Below, in pieces: positions 35,994 through 46,421 of a stretch of 64,000 bases of DNA (the first letter of the stretch is position 1; the number at the start of each line of letters is the position of its first letter). This stretch comes from Silene conica. Its lineage: Eukaryota; Streptophyta; Magnoliopsida; Caryophyllales; Caryophyllaceae. The position numbers were made by a program, and so were the translations under genes. Below the pieces are notes generated by a model. It was given only the letters and a program-made list of their open reading frames with translations. It was not told where the DNA came from and did no database searches. The DNA is taken from assembly GCA_029255685.2 (NCBI GenBank), contig CM055314.2, forward strand, positions 11,712,059 through 11,776,058, given 5' to 3'.

Positions 35994-38360
35994 AGTTCCT
36001 TCCATGGATGGCTATGGTAGCATCCGAGATTGAAGACATGAAGAGCATGGCTCTAGTTTTCATTTTGATGTCTTCTTTCATTTTGCATTTTAATTTAAGA
36101 ACTTTGCATTTCTTGTACGACAAGAATCTTGTTGAAACAATTGTTGTAATAGTGGTGACTTGGTTTTCAACCCAAATCATCCTTTTGTTCTTAATCAAAC
36201 ATGTTTGGTTGTTTTAAAATGCTCTTATGATAAATAACATGAGTTGATACGATTTTCATAGATCGTAATTAAGTACCTTGAATGATTCACCGTACAATAG
36301 ACATGATAGGATCATTATAAAAAGTAATACGACTTACTTAAAAACGAGAATTGCATCCCGTGAAATACTTCAAATTCTAACATAAGAACATCAGTTCGTT
36401 ATAAGATGATTACCTTAAACGAATAATAGTACTAATGTCTCAATACTCAAATTAATTCTTTATTCAATACATTGTTGTCGGGCGAAAATGCTATCCTTCC
36501 TAAAACAATGGTTATTTTAGAGGATAGAGTGGGAGAAATTCTACGCCCGCAAACCAATGAAATAAACATAGGATCTTAGAGAAGAGTCCTATAAGGAGTC
36601 CTTAAGAAGAACTCTAAAAGATTGGATAGAAGAAACTACGAGAGGACACAGAAGAAACTACGCGAGGACACAAAAGGAAAATGTTCCATATGTTGTCATT
36701 AGTTCCCAGAGAGGACAAAGGGGACCGCGAGTGTTAACGGAAGGAAATCGTTTCCATGATGTTAAATGTTTCTGTCTTATAAAGATAATAGAGGAGAAAT
36801 CGTCTCATGTTCTCGTGATAATACTAAGATTCTTTCCGTGGGAAGGAAAATGAAAATGAAATGTTCATAGCGAGTTGTGAAAATGTTTGAAGTAAATTTA
36901 AATGAAATGTTCATTATGAGTTGAGAAGATGTTTGAAGACGTTACCTAATCACTATGAAGATAGTGGGAGTTATTAACTATAAGATAGTGATGTGAAATT
37001 CAGTGGGAGAAAAGTTATTAAGGAAACGGAACCTACCATTAAGAAAGAGTGGTGATTCTTTAAAGGTTAAAGAATATGAGGTTTTCAATTCTAGATGAAT
37101 GTATGTTAAGAACATAAATCATAAGTGAGTTTATTATATGACAATGAAACGTCACCGATCAGTTAACAAGGTTTGGATTTGAATCCAAGATATGAAAATG
37201 TTAATTCATATAACCTTGATTAAAATGCCAAAGGTTGAAACAAAACCTTATTTCGATATAAGTTTCTCGAGGAGAACTAGTGGATCGAATCTAGGTTAAC
37301 TACAATATAAATTCTAGTACATTATGACTATGTTCATAAAAATGACATGTCATGAGTTTCATGAAAACAGTGGGAGCTTCCTTAAAGTAAGGAGACTCGA
37401 GTCGAGTATAAAGACTTGAAGTGTACTTGAATAAAGATCATATTATACAAGATAATATGAGTCAAAAGGAAACCGAAATTTGTAGGTTTAAAAGATGTGA
37501 AGATAGGGTATATTCACATAGCAAACCATTAATACAAATTGATGTATGATCATCAAAGATTGTCTATGTGCAGCAGCAATAGCGTATTGATTGTTTGCAC
37601 ATGACAATCACTCTTATCGTTTGAGTTATTATTATTATTATTATTAACTCACAATTTATACTTTGTGAAATCCAAATGGGTTGTAAGAGACAATTTGAAC
37701 CCCATAAGTGAACTGGATTAACTTAGTATAGCCCATAGTCGCTTGTATGAGGTGACGTCTCGAAGCGACTAGAATGTGAGGCGATTGATGGCAAGTTCAA
37801 ATGTCATAGAGTCATATGGGATGACTAGTCGATCACATAGGCAGACTGTGTGACACTTTGTCGGGCATTTAGTGACCGCTTATAGAGTTCTGGAAATTTT
37901 ATAATTAGCCTGGTCGTGGCGAGAACTACTATATTATTCACATAAGTCGATTCTTTGACTTGAGACTGTTCGCCCAAGGTGACACAGCCTCAGATTGACT
38001 TTGATTTTAGCTCTACGATCAACCGTTAAAGGGGGTCAAATGGGCTTCTTTTGGGTCATGATGGACTGTGTTAGTCGAAGGGAACAGTAGGAGAGGAATT
38101 GTCCAATCCCTCGTCGGGGTTGTCTTAAATCTCAAGGCCACTCGAGGAGAAGTTTAGCTGAAAAATGCGTGGCCACGCTCGGAAGGTATCTATGGTGTAG
38201 ATAATTCCGGTCAAAGTAGTTAAATCTCCAGATCGAGAAAAACCGCTCAAGATATGATCAAATACAAGTACGACCTGGAAGACACCTTGCATTGAGTGGG
38301 AGATGATGTAATAGGACAAGAGAATTGGTGACGCACACTTGTCGAGGACAAGTGGAAGAT
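35994..38360 (+). other. Pol-less 3' interior of the gag-only Copia
   Basis: No protease, integrase, RT or RNase H motif could be read in any frame. It ends with the purine-rich AAGTGGAAGAT just before the LTR start at 38361, likely the polypurine tract. Confidence 0.7.
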
Positions 38361-39612
38361 TGTTGGGAAATGTGTCCTCAACGATAGTGCGATCAAGACA
38401 GTGATAAAAATCATTGTCATAAATCTTATGAAATGAATATGCAAGGGACGATCCGATATTTGATATAGTCAACTGACCAACATTAATCGGTAATGATTGG
38501 CTGACTAGAGTTTGACATTACTGTCGTATGACGATGGTGGTCAGTTGATCCCTTTAGGTCACACCTATAGGACTAACCCCTTAAACGAATATTGATTAAT
38601 TGTATAAGATACAGATTGATCGATATTCTTAAAACCGTATATTAAGAATTCAGAGGTTGAATCTTAAAGTAAGATTTATATTTGAAATCGAAATGTGTCA
38701 ATTGTCAAATATTAAACGATATTTTAGAAATATCAAAATTATTATAATGAATGGTTCATGGTTATAACAAACGTTGTTAATATATCGTATCGACGATTAT
38801 TACGATAACCATATGTTGGGACAGTAATTTGAATTACTTATTAATTTGTTAAATGTGATTTAATTAATTTAGAAATATTATTTATGTGATAAATTTATAT
38901 TTTAAATTAATACAATTATTATGTCACATAAGATGTTACGTAATTAGTTAAATTGTACGAATTATAAATCGTAAAACGAAAGTCCGTTTTACGTTTATAT
39001 GTGCCGTGTATATTAACATTGTGTGTTGATTTTATATATGATATTTTTTAGCATATAATTGTAATAATTAAGCTAAGTGTGATATGACTTCACCATGGCA
39101 TGTGAGCATGACAAAAGGAACAAAATCCCTTCCCCATGCTCACCATTTTACACGGCAACCCCATGCACCCCAACCAAACCGATTCTCCATTATATATATG
39201 TGATACATCACATATTTACAAACTAATCTTTGTGCATGAATTTTCTAGTGTAAGAAAACTCAAGGAAAAACCTCATAAATATTATTCATATAATATTTTC
39301 TAATATACTAATTATAATAATTAGTACACGGTTTTAACCTAATTCCGTCCTCTAGTTTCGGGTTTGGTTATTTGGTCCGTTTAAGGTAAGGTCTTGGTGT
39401 TCACGTATTGGAGGCAAGTTTACTTGGTTGCTTTTGGAGGATCGTCCTAGCAATATTTCGGACCGTTTGTAAGAATACGATTCTCTTTATTTCCGCTATA
39501 GTTTTGAATGCATAAGATCTTGCACATAAATTAATATGAGATTAATTATAAGTAGATAATTAGTAAGACTAAAGAATATGAATATGTTAGTATGACTACA
39601 CGTTTTCCTTCA
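38361..39612 (+). repeat. Full LTR of the gag-only Copia, 1252 bp
   Basis: Starts TGTTGGGAAATGTG and ends TTTTCCTTCA, 2 nt before a PBS. Its last 130 bp match the 5' remnant at 32345-32476. Confidence 0.8.
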
Positions 39613-40124
39613 AGTGGTATCAGAGCATTAGGTTGCTTGCATGCAACTCGATTTTTTACGTTTTTGCGAGAAAATGCGATTTTAATTAAAAAAAAACGAA
39701 AATGGTTAGTACATATAGGATATGCACGAAAATCATATTGCATGTATACTTTCTGGTCTTAAAATAGTTTTAAGTCATTTTTGATGATTTATGAATTAAT
39801 ATTGTTCAATATTGTAATTAAATTGTTTAATTTAGGCTTAAAATCGGTTAAATATGTTTTATTATGGGAAAAATAGCTAAATAATGTTTCTGGCCGTGAA
39901 TTTTAAATATGTTCTCACATGCATTTAACATATTATGAATATATAATTTTCGAAATTATTTAAGTTTTATGCATGGTTTATGAACTTTTAATGGTTAAAT
40001 AGTCAAAAAATGAGATAAATATGGATTAAATAGTTATATTATGAATTTAACTATAAATTGTTTTTGTAGATGTCACATGCAATATATGAAATACATGATA
40101 AATTTTTGTGAAATTTTTCGTAAC
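39613..40124 (+). repeat. Second PBS and leader segment after the 3' LTR
   Basis: Contains TGGTATCAGAGC at 39615-39626 and matches 32479-32990 at a few percent divergence. Its presence outside the 3' LTR indicates recombination between element copies. Confidence 0.8.
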
Positions 40125-40467
40125 ATTTATAGTAACAAGTCGTATAATAATGGTCCTTCCATCGTTTAGATCTTGCTTTGATTCGTTTTATTCCCGCTTG
40201 TTGCATGTTTGCATTTGGTGTTTGGATATGTCTGATATCCGTGTCAGGGAACATATTGTTAGTGATATATAACACATATACAGGTTTGTTTACTGCTTAT
40301 ATTGTCCTGAAAATTAATTAGTACTTACTCATTTTGGTTTTCAGCTTCACGAGGTAGACAATGTCATTGACAAAAGAAAGAAGATTTTGACTGACGGCTA
40401 TGTCATTAAGAATAAACAAGAACAAATGGATATTTGGCTCAGTCATCAGTAAATTACTCCTTGCAAT
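40125..40467 (+). other. Unidentified exon-like piece in the fragment series
   Basis: After TTTTCAG a frame from about 40345 reads LHEVDNVIDKRKKILTDGYV and ends IWLSHQ before a stop at about 40450. The Lys-rich, helical look suggests a real exon, but the gene is not recognised. Bases 40460-40467 are the hAT target duplication CTTGCAAT. Confidence 0.4.
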
Positions 40468-41126
40468 CAGGGGCGTATGCATGATTTTAACATAGGGTGG
40501 GCATAAATTTTTTTCCAATAAATTCTTCTTTAATTTATAACATAATTTCTTGTTTTGAATTTTTTTCTAGAATATTATAGCGTACTGTAAAAGATGAAAC
40601 GAAAAAAAAATATTTTTCAATGGATGTTTTTTGCCGTAATCAATAAAGAGTTTCATGTATTGTTATTCCATTGATACAATGTTTCGATCTCAATGGGTGC
40701 CTCTCCCATTCATATTCCATCACGATAATATATACGGTTTCAATTCTTTCAAGTGATGAGCAACTTGATTTTCACTAATATTGTGTTTATTTTTGTAACA
40801 AATTTTAAATAAGAACTTAAATTATTTTATGATATGACAAGTATGTTTAATAAATTTTAATAATCAAATGATCAATCATTAGTAATGGTGTAATGCTTAA
40901 CTAGCTAGTTTATGAATAAAATGGGCCCAAAAAACTGATGTTAAATTGTTTTAATAAAAAGGTCACTAGTGGGATTTGAACCCGGGGTCACCGGGTAAAA
41001 AGGCAACATTACTACCACTTGGGCTACAAAGATAATCTAATATTTATTGAAGATTATATATAATTATTTTTTGAAACTCGGGGGAGGGCACGTGCCCACC
41101 CTTTCCCTCCCCCAGATCCGCCCCTG
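40468..41126 (+). mobile_element. hAT-type MITE with perfect 8-bp TSD
   Basis: Ends CAGGGGCG and CGCCCCTG are inverted. CTTGCAAT is present on both sides (40460-40467 and 41127-41134). An 8-bp duplication and CAGGG-type ends are hAT hallmarks. At 659 bp with no transposase it is non-autonomous. Confidence 0.9.
40966..41028 (-). other. tRNA-like segment with A and B box inside the hAT MITE
   Basis: The minus strand reads TAGCCCAAGTGG (A box, 41015-41026) and GGTTCAAATCCC (B box, 40971-40982), the spacing of a tRNA-like pol III promoter. No full cloverleaf with acceptor stem was found, so it is tRNA-derived or SINE-like rather than a tRNA gene. Confidence 0.55.
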
Positions 41127-41134
41127 CTTGCAAT

Positions 41135-42258
41135 AATATTCATTGTATCTTTTAAGCATAGTCGTCATTAGTACCTGAAACAATGAAGAACACCAATGCT
41201 CAATTGTAATGCCACGTAAAAGTATCAGAATTATTGTTAAGTATATGTAAATGAAGAAGTTCACCCCAGGTTGATTGTATTAAACCATGATAATTTTGAA
41301 TAATTATGGGATTAAGGCTTAATTATTGTATGGTTAATGGAAAATTCAAAAGAGTTCTGTTGGTTTTAACCCGTTCAGTTCAATTGATTGTTGGTCCATC
41401 CAAACCTGGCACCAACCTGACTAGATAGGTTTGACGTGAGACTCGATAATGACCCGAAATGTATGACCGGATAGACCCGATGAGAAAGTGACCTAACCTG
41501 AAGTTATCTGACTTGAGTGTCGTAAAATGGTCCAATTGAATCAAAATGATTGAATTAATGACCAAAAGGGCCCAAACTACCTTGCTTGACCCAAAGTAGC
41601 AGACAGGGCAATCAAATTCTGCAACAAACAGGACAATCAAAGATGTCACCTCATGTCTTCCCCAACCCCAACTCCCTAAGGATAAAGCTAAGAAAGATAA
41701 AGCGAGTTCTCCGTCTGCAATGCTATCACAAGTGAATTAAGAGCCAAGTTCAAGCTTAACACAGACGTATAATAATGGCCTGTCTTTTAATATTTTAGTG
41801 CACTAAGTTTGCACTAGAAAAATATACTCGGCTGCCAGCAGATGTGACATTGGTATATGCTATATTTTGTGACATGGATTTCTTTTGAATGTAATATAAA
41901 CAATGAATCAATGCAAGTATAATAACAATGTGAACCTTTTGCTTTGATTACGTTATGGGTACAAGCACTTATGTGCATTATTTGTACAATGTCATCAAGT
42001 GTTTTGGTTACTTGACATGTCAGTGATTTGATCACAAGGTCATTTAAGTGTATTCGGATTTTCGCGTCAAAATCGGTTTGAACTTGGAATCGATATAATG
42101 TGAGTCGAAGAGTACGGAGGGTACGCTCATATAATCGTAATTATCGAGTTCATGGTTAAAGTGGATAAGGGACACTTTTAAAGTGTTGTTGTAGTATATT
42201 ATATCTCGTATTGGGTTATATACTAGGGATTATATTCTCAGAATTGCTATTACATTAC
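41135..42258. other. Unassigned AT-rich sequence, possibly left part of a Copia LTR
   Basis: No gene supported. 42254-42258 (ATTAC) is the target duplication of the Athila-type element, so the sequence just to the left was contiguous with 50406 before that insertion and may be the 5' LTR of the Copia relic ending at 53550. Confidence 0.4.
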
Positions 42259-44419
42259 TGATGAGTAGTATTTTGGTACCATTTTACCCCTCATTTATTC
42301 TTTATTCCGACTCGATTTTACGTGTTTAATTGAATAAATAGCTCATTTTACTATTTAATTAGTAATTATTAGTTTTATTTTATTTATTGCGAATAATTGT
42401 TAGATTTGTGGAATTTGGTATATTTTGGTAGTTTTAATCTTGTTTAGAACCTATTTCGTGAATGAAAGCGGAAAATGAGAAGCAAATCGGGTCGAGACGG
42501 AAATAAGACCCAAACCAAGAGCAGAGAGCAATCAAAGGAAAGTCAACCTTTGACCTTATTAAAAATCAAAATTCAATCACCTCCTATGACCATTCCCCAC
42601 GCCAATTTCACTTCCTTCACTCAGTTTCACCATCATTCACCATTACTCCATTCATAATCACTGCCCATCACCACCATTAATCATCACCATCATTCATCAT
42701 CTCCCACCATTCACAAACAAATACAAAGCTCACTGACCCGGTTTTAAAAACCCGACTCCTCGTCCCCAGTTTACGAAAGCAGCATCAGCTTATCACCTTG
42801 ACCACGTTTCCACCACCATTTTCATCCATCATCTACCTCCATTACCACACTTATCTGCTCGCCTCAATTCCCGAACACCAGCAGCGCAACCACCGCTAAG
42901 CATCACCATCATCAATCGATTCATCATTCAAACCAACTAACCCACTGCAGCCAACAACCATCTCCACCACCGCAGCAGACCACCAGTCAGTCCATCACCC
43001 GCTCAGTTCCGACCAGCCGCTGCATCGACCTGCAAATTCCTCTTCTCCGTTTGACAGTAGCAGCCGCAACATTAACTCACAATCACCTGAGCTCTTCAGT
43101 TTTGTTGTATCTGTGCACCAATTCGAACTCGGAATCAAAACCCGAGTTGATTCGCACCGCTCCGAGCACCACCGTCACGCCGTGGGCCGACAACGTGCGT
43201 CTCCGTCGAGTTCGAGCCACCATCAACATACGAGATTGATTGAGTCAGTTAATGGACTCGGTTCTTGCTGAGCTTGAAGAAAGGAAAAGAAATTAGAGTA
43301 AAAGACGCTTCTGTCCTCATTTTGATGACCTGGCACCTCATCTTTTCCTTTTGCGTTTTGTGTTTGCTGGAATGTCGTTTTGACTAAATTTGTTGTGAGT
43401 ATAAAGGGGACCAAGACACAGATTCCCAGACCTAACTTTTCATTTTTTTACGAGAGAACAAAGAAATAGGCAGCTTTGGTTTTTTGGTTGGAAAAACGAA
43501 AACAGTAGGTAGTAGGAGGAGTATGTAGTTTAGTTTTATCATTTTTCTTCCTCTAATTTCTTTCAATTAGTTACTTAATTAGTATACAAGTTTCAAGCTT
43601 TTGTAATCCGTCTTCTAGATCTATACATTTCCGAACATTTCCTTCACTATGGTATAAATCTCTTCCCTCTTTCATTACTTGTTCTTATTTTATCATTTAT
43701 TGTTTTCATAGGGTTAATGTTTAATTTTATTATTAAAGTTGTAATCTTTATTAGTTTAACTATGTTTATTTCATGTTTAAGGTTAGTGGGTAGTTTAGTT
43801 CATGTTAATTTAATCATGTTAGAGTAGTTTAATAGTTAGGGGATGAGATTAGTGTAGAAAAGTTTGAGTCTTGTATGTGGGTAATTGTTTAAATAATGTT
43901 TGGTTGGATTTTTGTTCATTATTAGTCTTGTAATACTAATGACGATTAGTGTGCTTAATTATGCCAACGAGAAATCCGAGGTTTAATTGGTTTAGTTACT
44001 TGACTATGATTGTCAAGTTGACGTCACGAAAGTGAGTTAATGTATTGATCGGGAATTTAATTAGTTGTTCGAGAGAATGCTAGTTTGAGACCCTAATTGA
44101 CGATAATCACCTTACTTATTGCGTGAATTAGTGATTTGAAAGAATGCTAATTTATGTCATGTTTCCCTAATGCTAGACCAATACTTGACTACGTGAAATC
44201 CCATACCCCTAACTCCCTTAATTTATCATTTACTCTTATTTTAGCTTTAGACTTTAGTTATCTATCTCACAATCTTGTTGACCGACTAAACTAGAACTTA
44301 AACGAAACTTATAGCCTAGCCCCACCATCCTTTGGGTTCGACCCTAAATTATACTACTTAATTTAGGAGTTTACAAATTGTTTTTGGTGCCGGAATTGAC
44401 GACAAAAACCTGGCCATCA
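42259..44419 (+). repeat. 5' LTR of the Athila-type element
   Basis: 2161 bp. Contains CAC/ACC-rich stretches whose open frames (for example 42475-42657 and 43051-43239) recur in the other LTR and are not genes. Confidence 0.93.
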
Positions 44420-44422
44420 AAA

Positions 44423-44440
44423 TGGCGCCGTTGCCGGGGA
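44423..44440 (+). other. Primer binding site, Athila/Tat type
   Basis: TGGCGCCGTTGCCGGGGA, 3 nt after the LTR end. Confidence 0.88.
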
Positions 44441-44634
44441 TGGTGCTTTGTTAGATATAAGTTTTTGTTGAGTTTTAGGCTTAGTCATTTTATTGCTTTT
44501 TCACAAAAAAAAAAAAAAAAAGACAAAAAAAAAATTGAATATTTGAAAAAAAGAAAAAAAATATGTTGTTTCTTTATTTCTTGCATCTTTAGTTTTAGTT
44601 TTAGTCACTTGCATTTAGAGTCTTTCTTGTTAGC

Positions 44635-45420
44635 ATGTCTTCACACATGACTTTACGTGACCATAGTAGACTCGACCCAAAGTTGTGTGACTCTCCAATT
44701 TATATTGGAGAGGATGTGGAGCTTGGGCTACATCCGGAGTGGGTTGAGATCTTTGAAAAAGATTCATTCCGTGGGTTACCTAATGAGTGTGTGCTTGACC
44801 ATGTTAAACGTTTTAATAGAAAGTGTGTTTTGGTGAGAAAGAATGGTGTGCCAATTCATGTTGTGAAACTTATGCTTTTTCCTCTTACTCTTGGGGATGG
44901 AGCCGAGAAATGGTTATATTCTCACCCTCCTAGCACATTTTCTACTTGGGATGACCTTGCCCAAGCCTTTCTTGCCAAATATTTTCCACCATCGAAAACC
45001 CCTAAACTAAGAAATGAGATCGTTTCTTTTCATCAAGGCGAGTTTGAGAATTTGAGTGAGGCTTGGGAAAGGTTAAATGGACTTTTGATATCTTGTCCTC
45101 ATCATGGGATCCCAATTTGGTTAATTATGCAAACTTTCTTTAACAATTTACATCAATCCGTTAAAGAATTGATAAATGCTTCGGCCGGAGGTGCCTTTTA
45201 TGATTTGGGTGATGATGAGGCAAGATCTTTGCTTGAGAAAGTGGCTATGACCGATGCTAGTTGTGGGTTTGGAAGAGTGACAAGATTGGTTGAACCACAA
45301 GTTGAGGTTGATTCTCCCTCTTATGTGCACAATGTTCAACACAATTATGTTGTTCCTCCCCCCTATTTAAGAGTGATGTGCATACATTTTCATTTTCTTG
45401 TGGTACATGTGGTTATTTAG
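44635..45420 (+). CDS. Athila-type Gag, capsid part
   Basis: A 261-codon frame encoding the retrotransposon gag core that builds the particle. Hallmarks: KLMLFPLTLGDGAEKWLYSH at about residues 82-101, then FSTWDDLAQAFLAKYFPPSK, KLRNEIVSFHQGEFENLSEA and CPHHGIPIWLIMQTFFNNL, which is the Athila gag pattern. The frame closes at 45420 just after a run of six C (45358-45363). The zinc knuckle and the rest lie one frame back in the next ORF, so Gag is either broken by a one-base indel in the C run or joined by -1 frameshifting. The start at 44635 comes ~195 bp after the PBS. Confidence 0.88.
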   Translation: MSSHMTLRDHSRLDPKLCDSPIYIGEDVELGLHPEWVEIFEKDSFRGLPNECVLDHVKRFNRKCVLVRKNGVPIHVVKLMLFPLTLGDGAEKWLYSHPPSTFSTWDDLAQAFLAKYFPPSKTPKLRNEIVSFHQGEFENLSEAWERLNGLLISCPHHGIPIWLIMQTFFNNLHQSVKELINASAGGAFYDLGDDEARSLLEKVAMTDASCGFGRVTRLVEPQVEVDSPSYVHNVQHNYVVPPPYLRVMCIHFHFLVVHVVI

Positions 45421-46421
45421 GACATGATTCTAATGCTTGTTCTTTATATGCATCCCCACCTCCCATGTATAAGAATATGATGAATTATGATGATAATATG
45501 CACAATGTTCATTCATACCATACTCCTTTTTACTCAAATGATGCCATGCATGTTTCCTCATCTAATTATATGTCTTGTGGTGATTGTGAGGATGACCTTG
45601 AATTTTGTTCTTCTTATGCTTCTCAAGAACCCTTGGATGATTATAGGATGAGTGATGAGTGTGAGATGGAGGTTATGAGGTTTGAGTGTGATGATTTGAT
45701 TGGGTTACGTGGAGAGGAAGTTGTGGAGTCATGGGATGCAAATGAATTGGAGTGTGTATCATTTGAGGTTGATCACGAGTTGTTGGGAAGAGAGTGTGTT
45801 AAGAGGATGATTTTCGAGTTGGAGAAAGAAAATGACGGTGAGAATTGTGAGGAAGAGAAGAGGGTAAAAACCCCTTTTGAGGATTACAAGCATGAAAGCC
45901 TTTATGAGGAATTTGAGATCATTGATGACCCTCTTCTTAAGAGATTTAAGGTTTGCTTTTGTATTGAGGGTGAGTCACATCTATCATCCACCGATCATGA
46001 AGACCTCATTTCTCTTACTTCTTTGCTTGCTTTTGATTGTGATTGTGATGTTCCCCTCAAAGAGGTTGATTTGTTCCATGACGATTACTTGCTTGAAATT
46101 TGTGAAAATGGGGACAAAATCAACACTCTTGGAGGGGACATAGATGAATGTTGTGATGAGGTTCATGACGTGAAGAGTCTTGACAAGATTTGGGGTGAGT
46201 TTGAAGCATTTGGTGTGCTTACCTTTGCTTGTACATTGCTTATGACTCATATTTTCCCTTGTTTGTACTATTGGTCTTGCTTATTGCCCATGATTTCCTA
46301 TGACCATCTATGTGAGGATTGGTCTACTTTGTTTGATAAGCTAATGAGGTCTTTGACCGGATTTTTACATGATTCACTCGCATCTAGTTTTTTTGTCCCT
46401 ATTCCCCCTTCTTACACATGA
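45378..46421 (+). CDS. Zinc-knuckle acidic ORF, continuation of Athila-type Gag
   Basis: A 347-codon frame overlapping the capsid ORF by 43 bp in the -1 frame. Near its start is CGTCGYLGHDSNAC, a C-x2-C-x4-H-x4-C nucleocapsid knuckle. About 250 strongly acidic residues follow (EEVVESWDANELECVSFEVD, LEKENDGENCEEEKR) that resemble no pol domain. Near the C-terminus is a hydrophobic stretch (LTFACTLLMTHIFPCLYYWS) that could be membrane-inserted. Protease, RT, RNase H and integrase are all missing, so this domain may be specific to this non-autonomous family. The ATG is probably internal; the true reading would enter from the capsid frame. Confidence 0.7.
   Translation: MHTFSFSCGTCGYLGHDSNACSLYASPPPMYKNMMNYDDNMHNVHSYHTPFYSNDAMHVSSSNYMSCGDCEDDLEFCSSYASQEPLDDYRMSDECEMEVMRFECDDLIGLRGEEVVESWDANELECVSFEVDHELLGRECVKRMIFELEKENDGENCEEEKRVKTPFEDYKHESLYEEFEIIDDPLLKRFKVCFCIEGESHLSSTDHEDLISLTSLLAFDCDCDVPLKEVDLFHDDYLLEICENGDKINTLGGDIDECCDEVHDVKSLDKIWGEFEAFGVLTFACTLLMTHIFPCLYYWSCLLPMISYDHLCEDWSTLFDKLMRSLTGFLHDSLASSFFVPIPPSYT

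Larger units (their letters stand above)
32345..40124 (+). mobile_element. Gag-only Copia-type retrotransposon, rearranged ends
   Basis: Order on +: a 130-bp remnant of the 5' LTR (to 32476), PBS TGGTATCAGAGC (32479-32490), a long leader, a gag ORF, a pol-less 2.4 kb stretch, a purine-rich tract, a full 3' LTR (38361-39612), then again PBS and about 510 bp of leader up to 40124. The segment 32345-32990 is therefore repeated at 39485-40120. An LTR followed by PBS and leader is what remains when two tandem or recombined copies share an LTR and the outer parts are lost. No target duplication was found. It interrupts the WD40/TPR fragment. Confidence 0.8.

Noticed and set aside
32334-40124. Terminal inverted repeats of a DNA transposon enclosing the Copia block
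   Set aside because: The inverted match is only about 14 bp, one arm lies in filler sequence, and no flanking target duplication was found; repair by template switching is simpler.
40966-41028. Functional tRNA gene on the minus strand
   Set aside because: A and B boxes are present but no complete acceptor stem or anticodon arm could be formed, and it lies inside a MITE.
42475-43239. Short frames in the Athila LTRs (repeated at 48456-49220)
   Set aside because: They occur identically in both LTRs and sit in non-coding LTR sequence.
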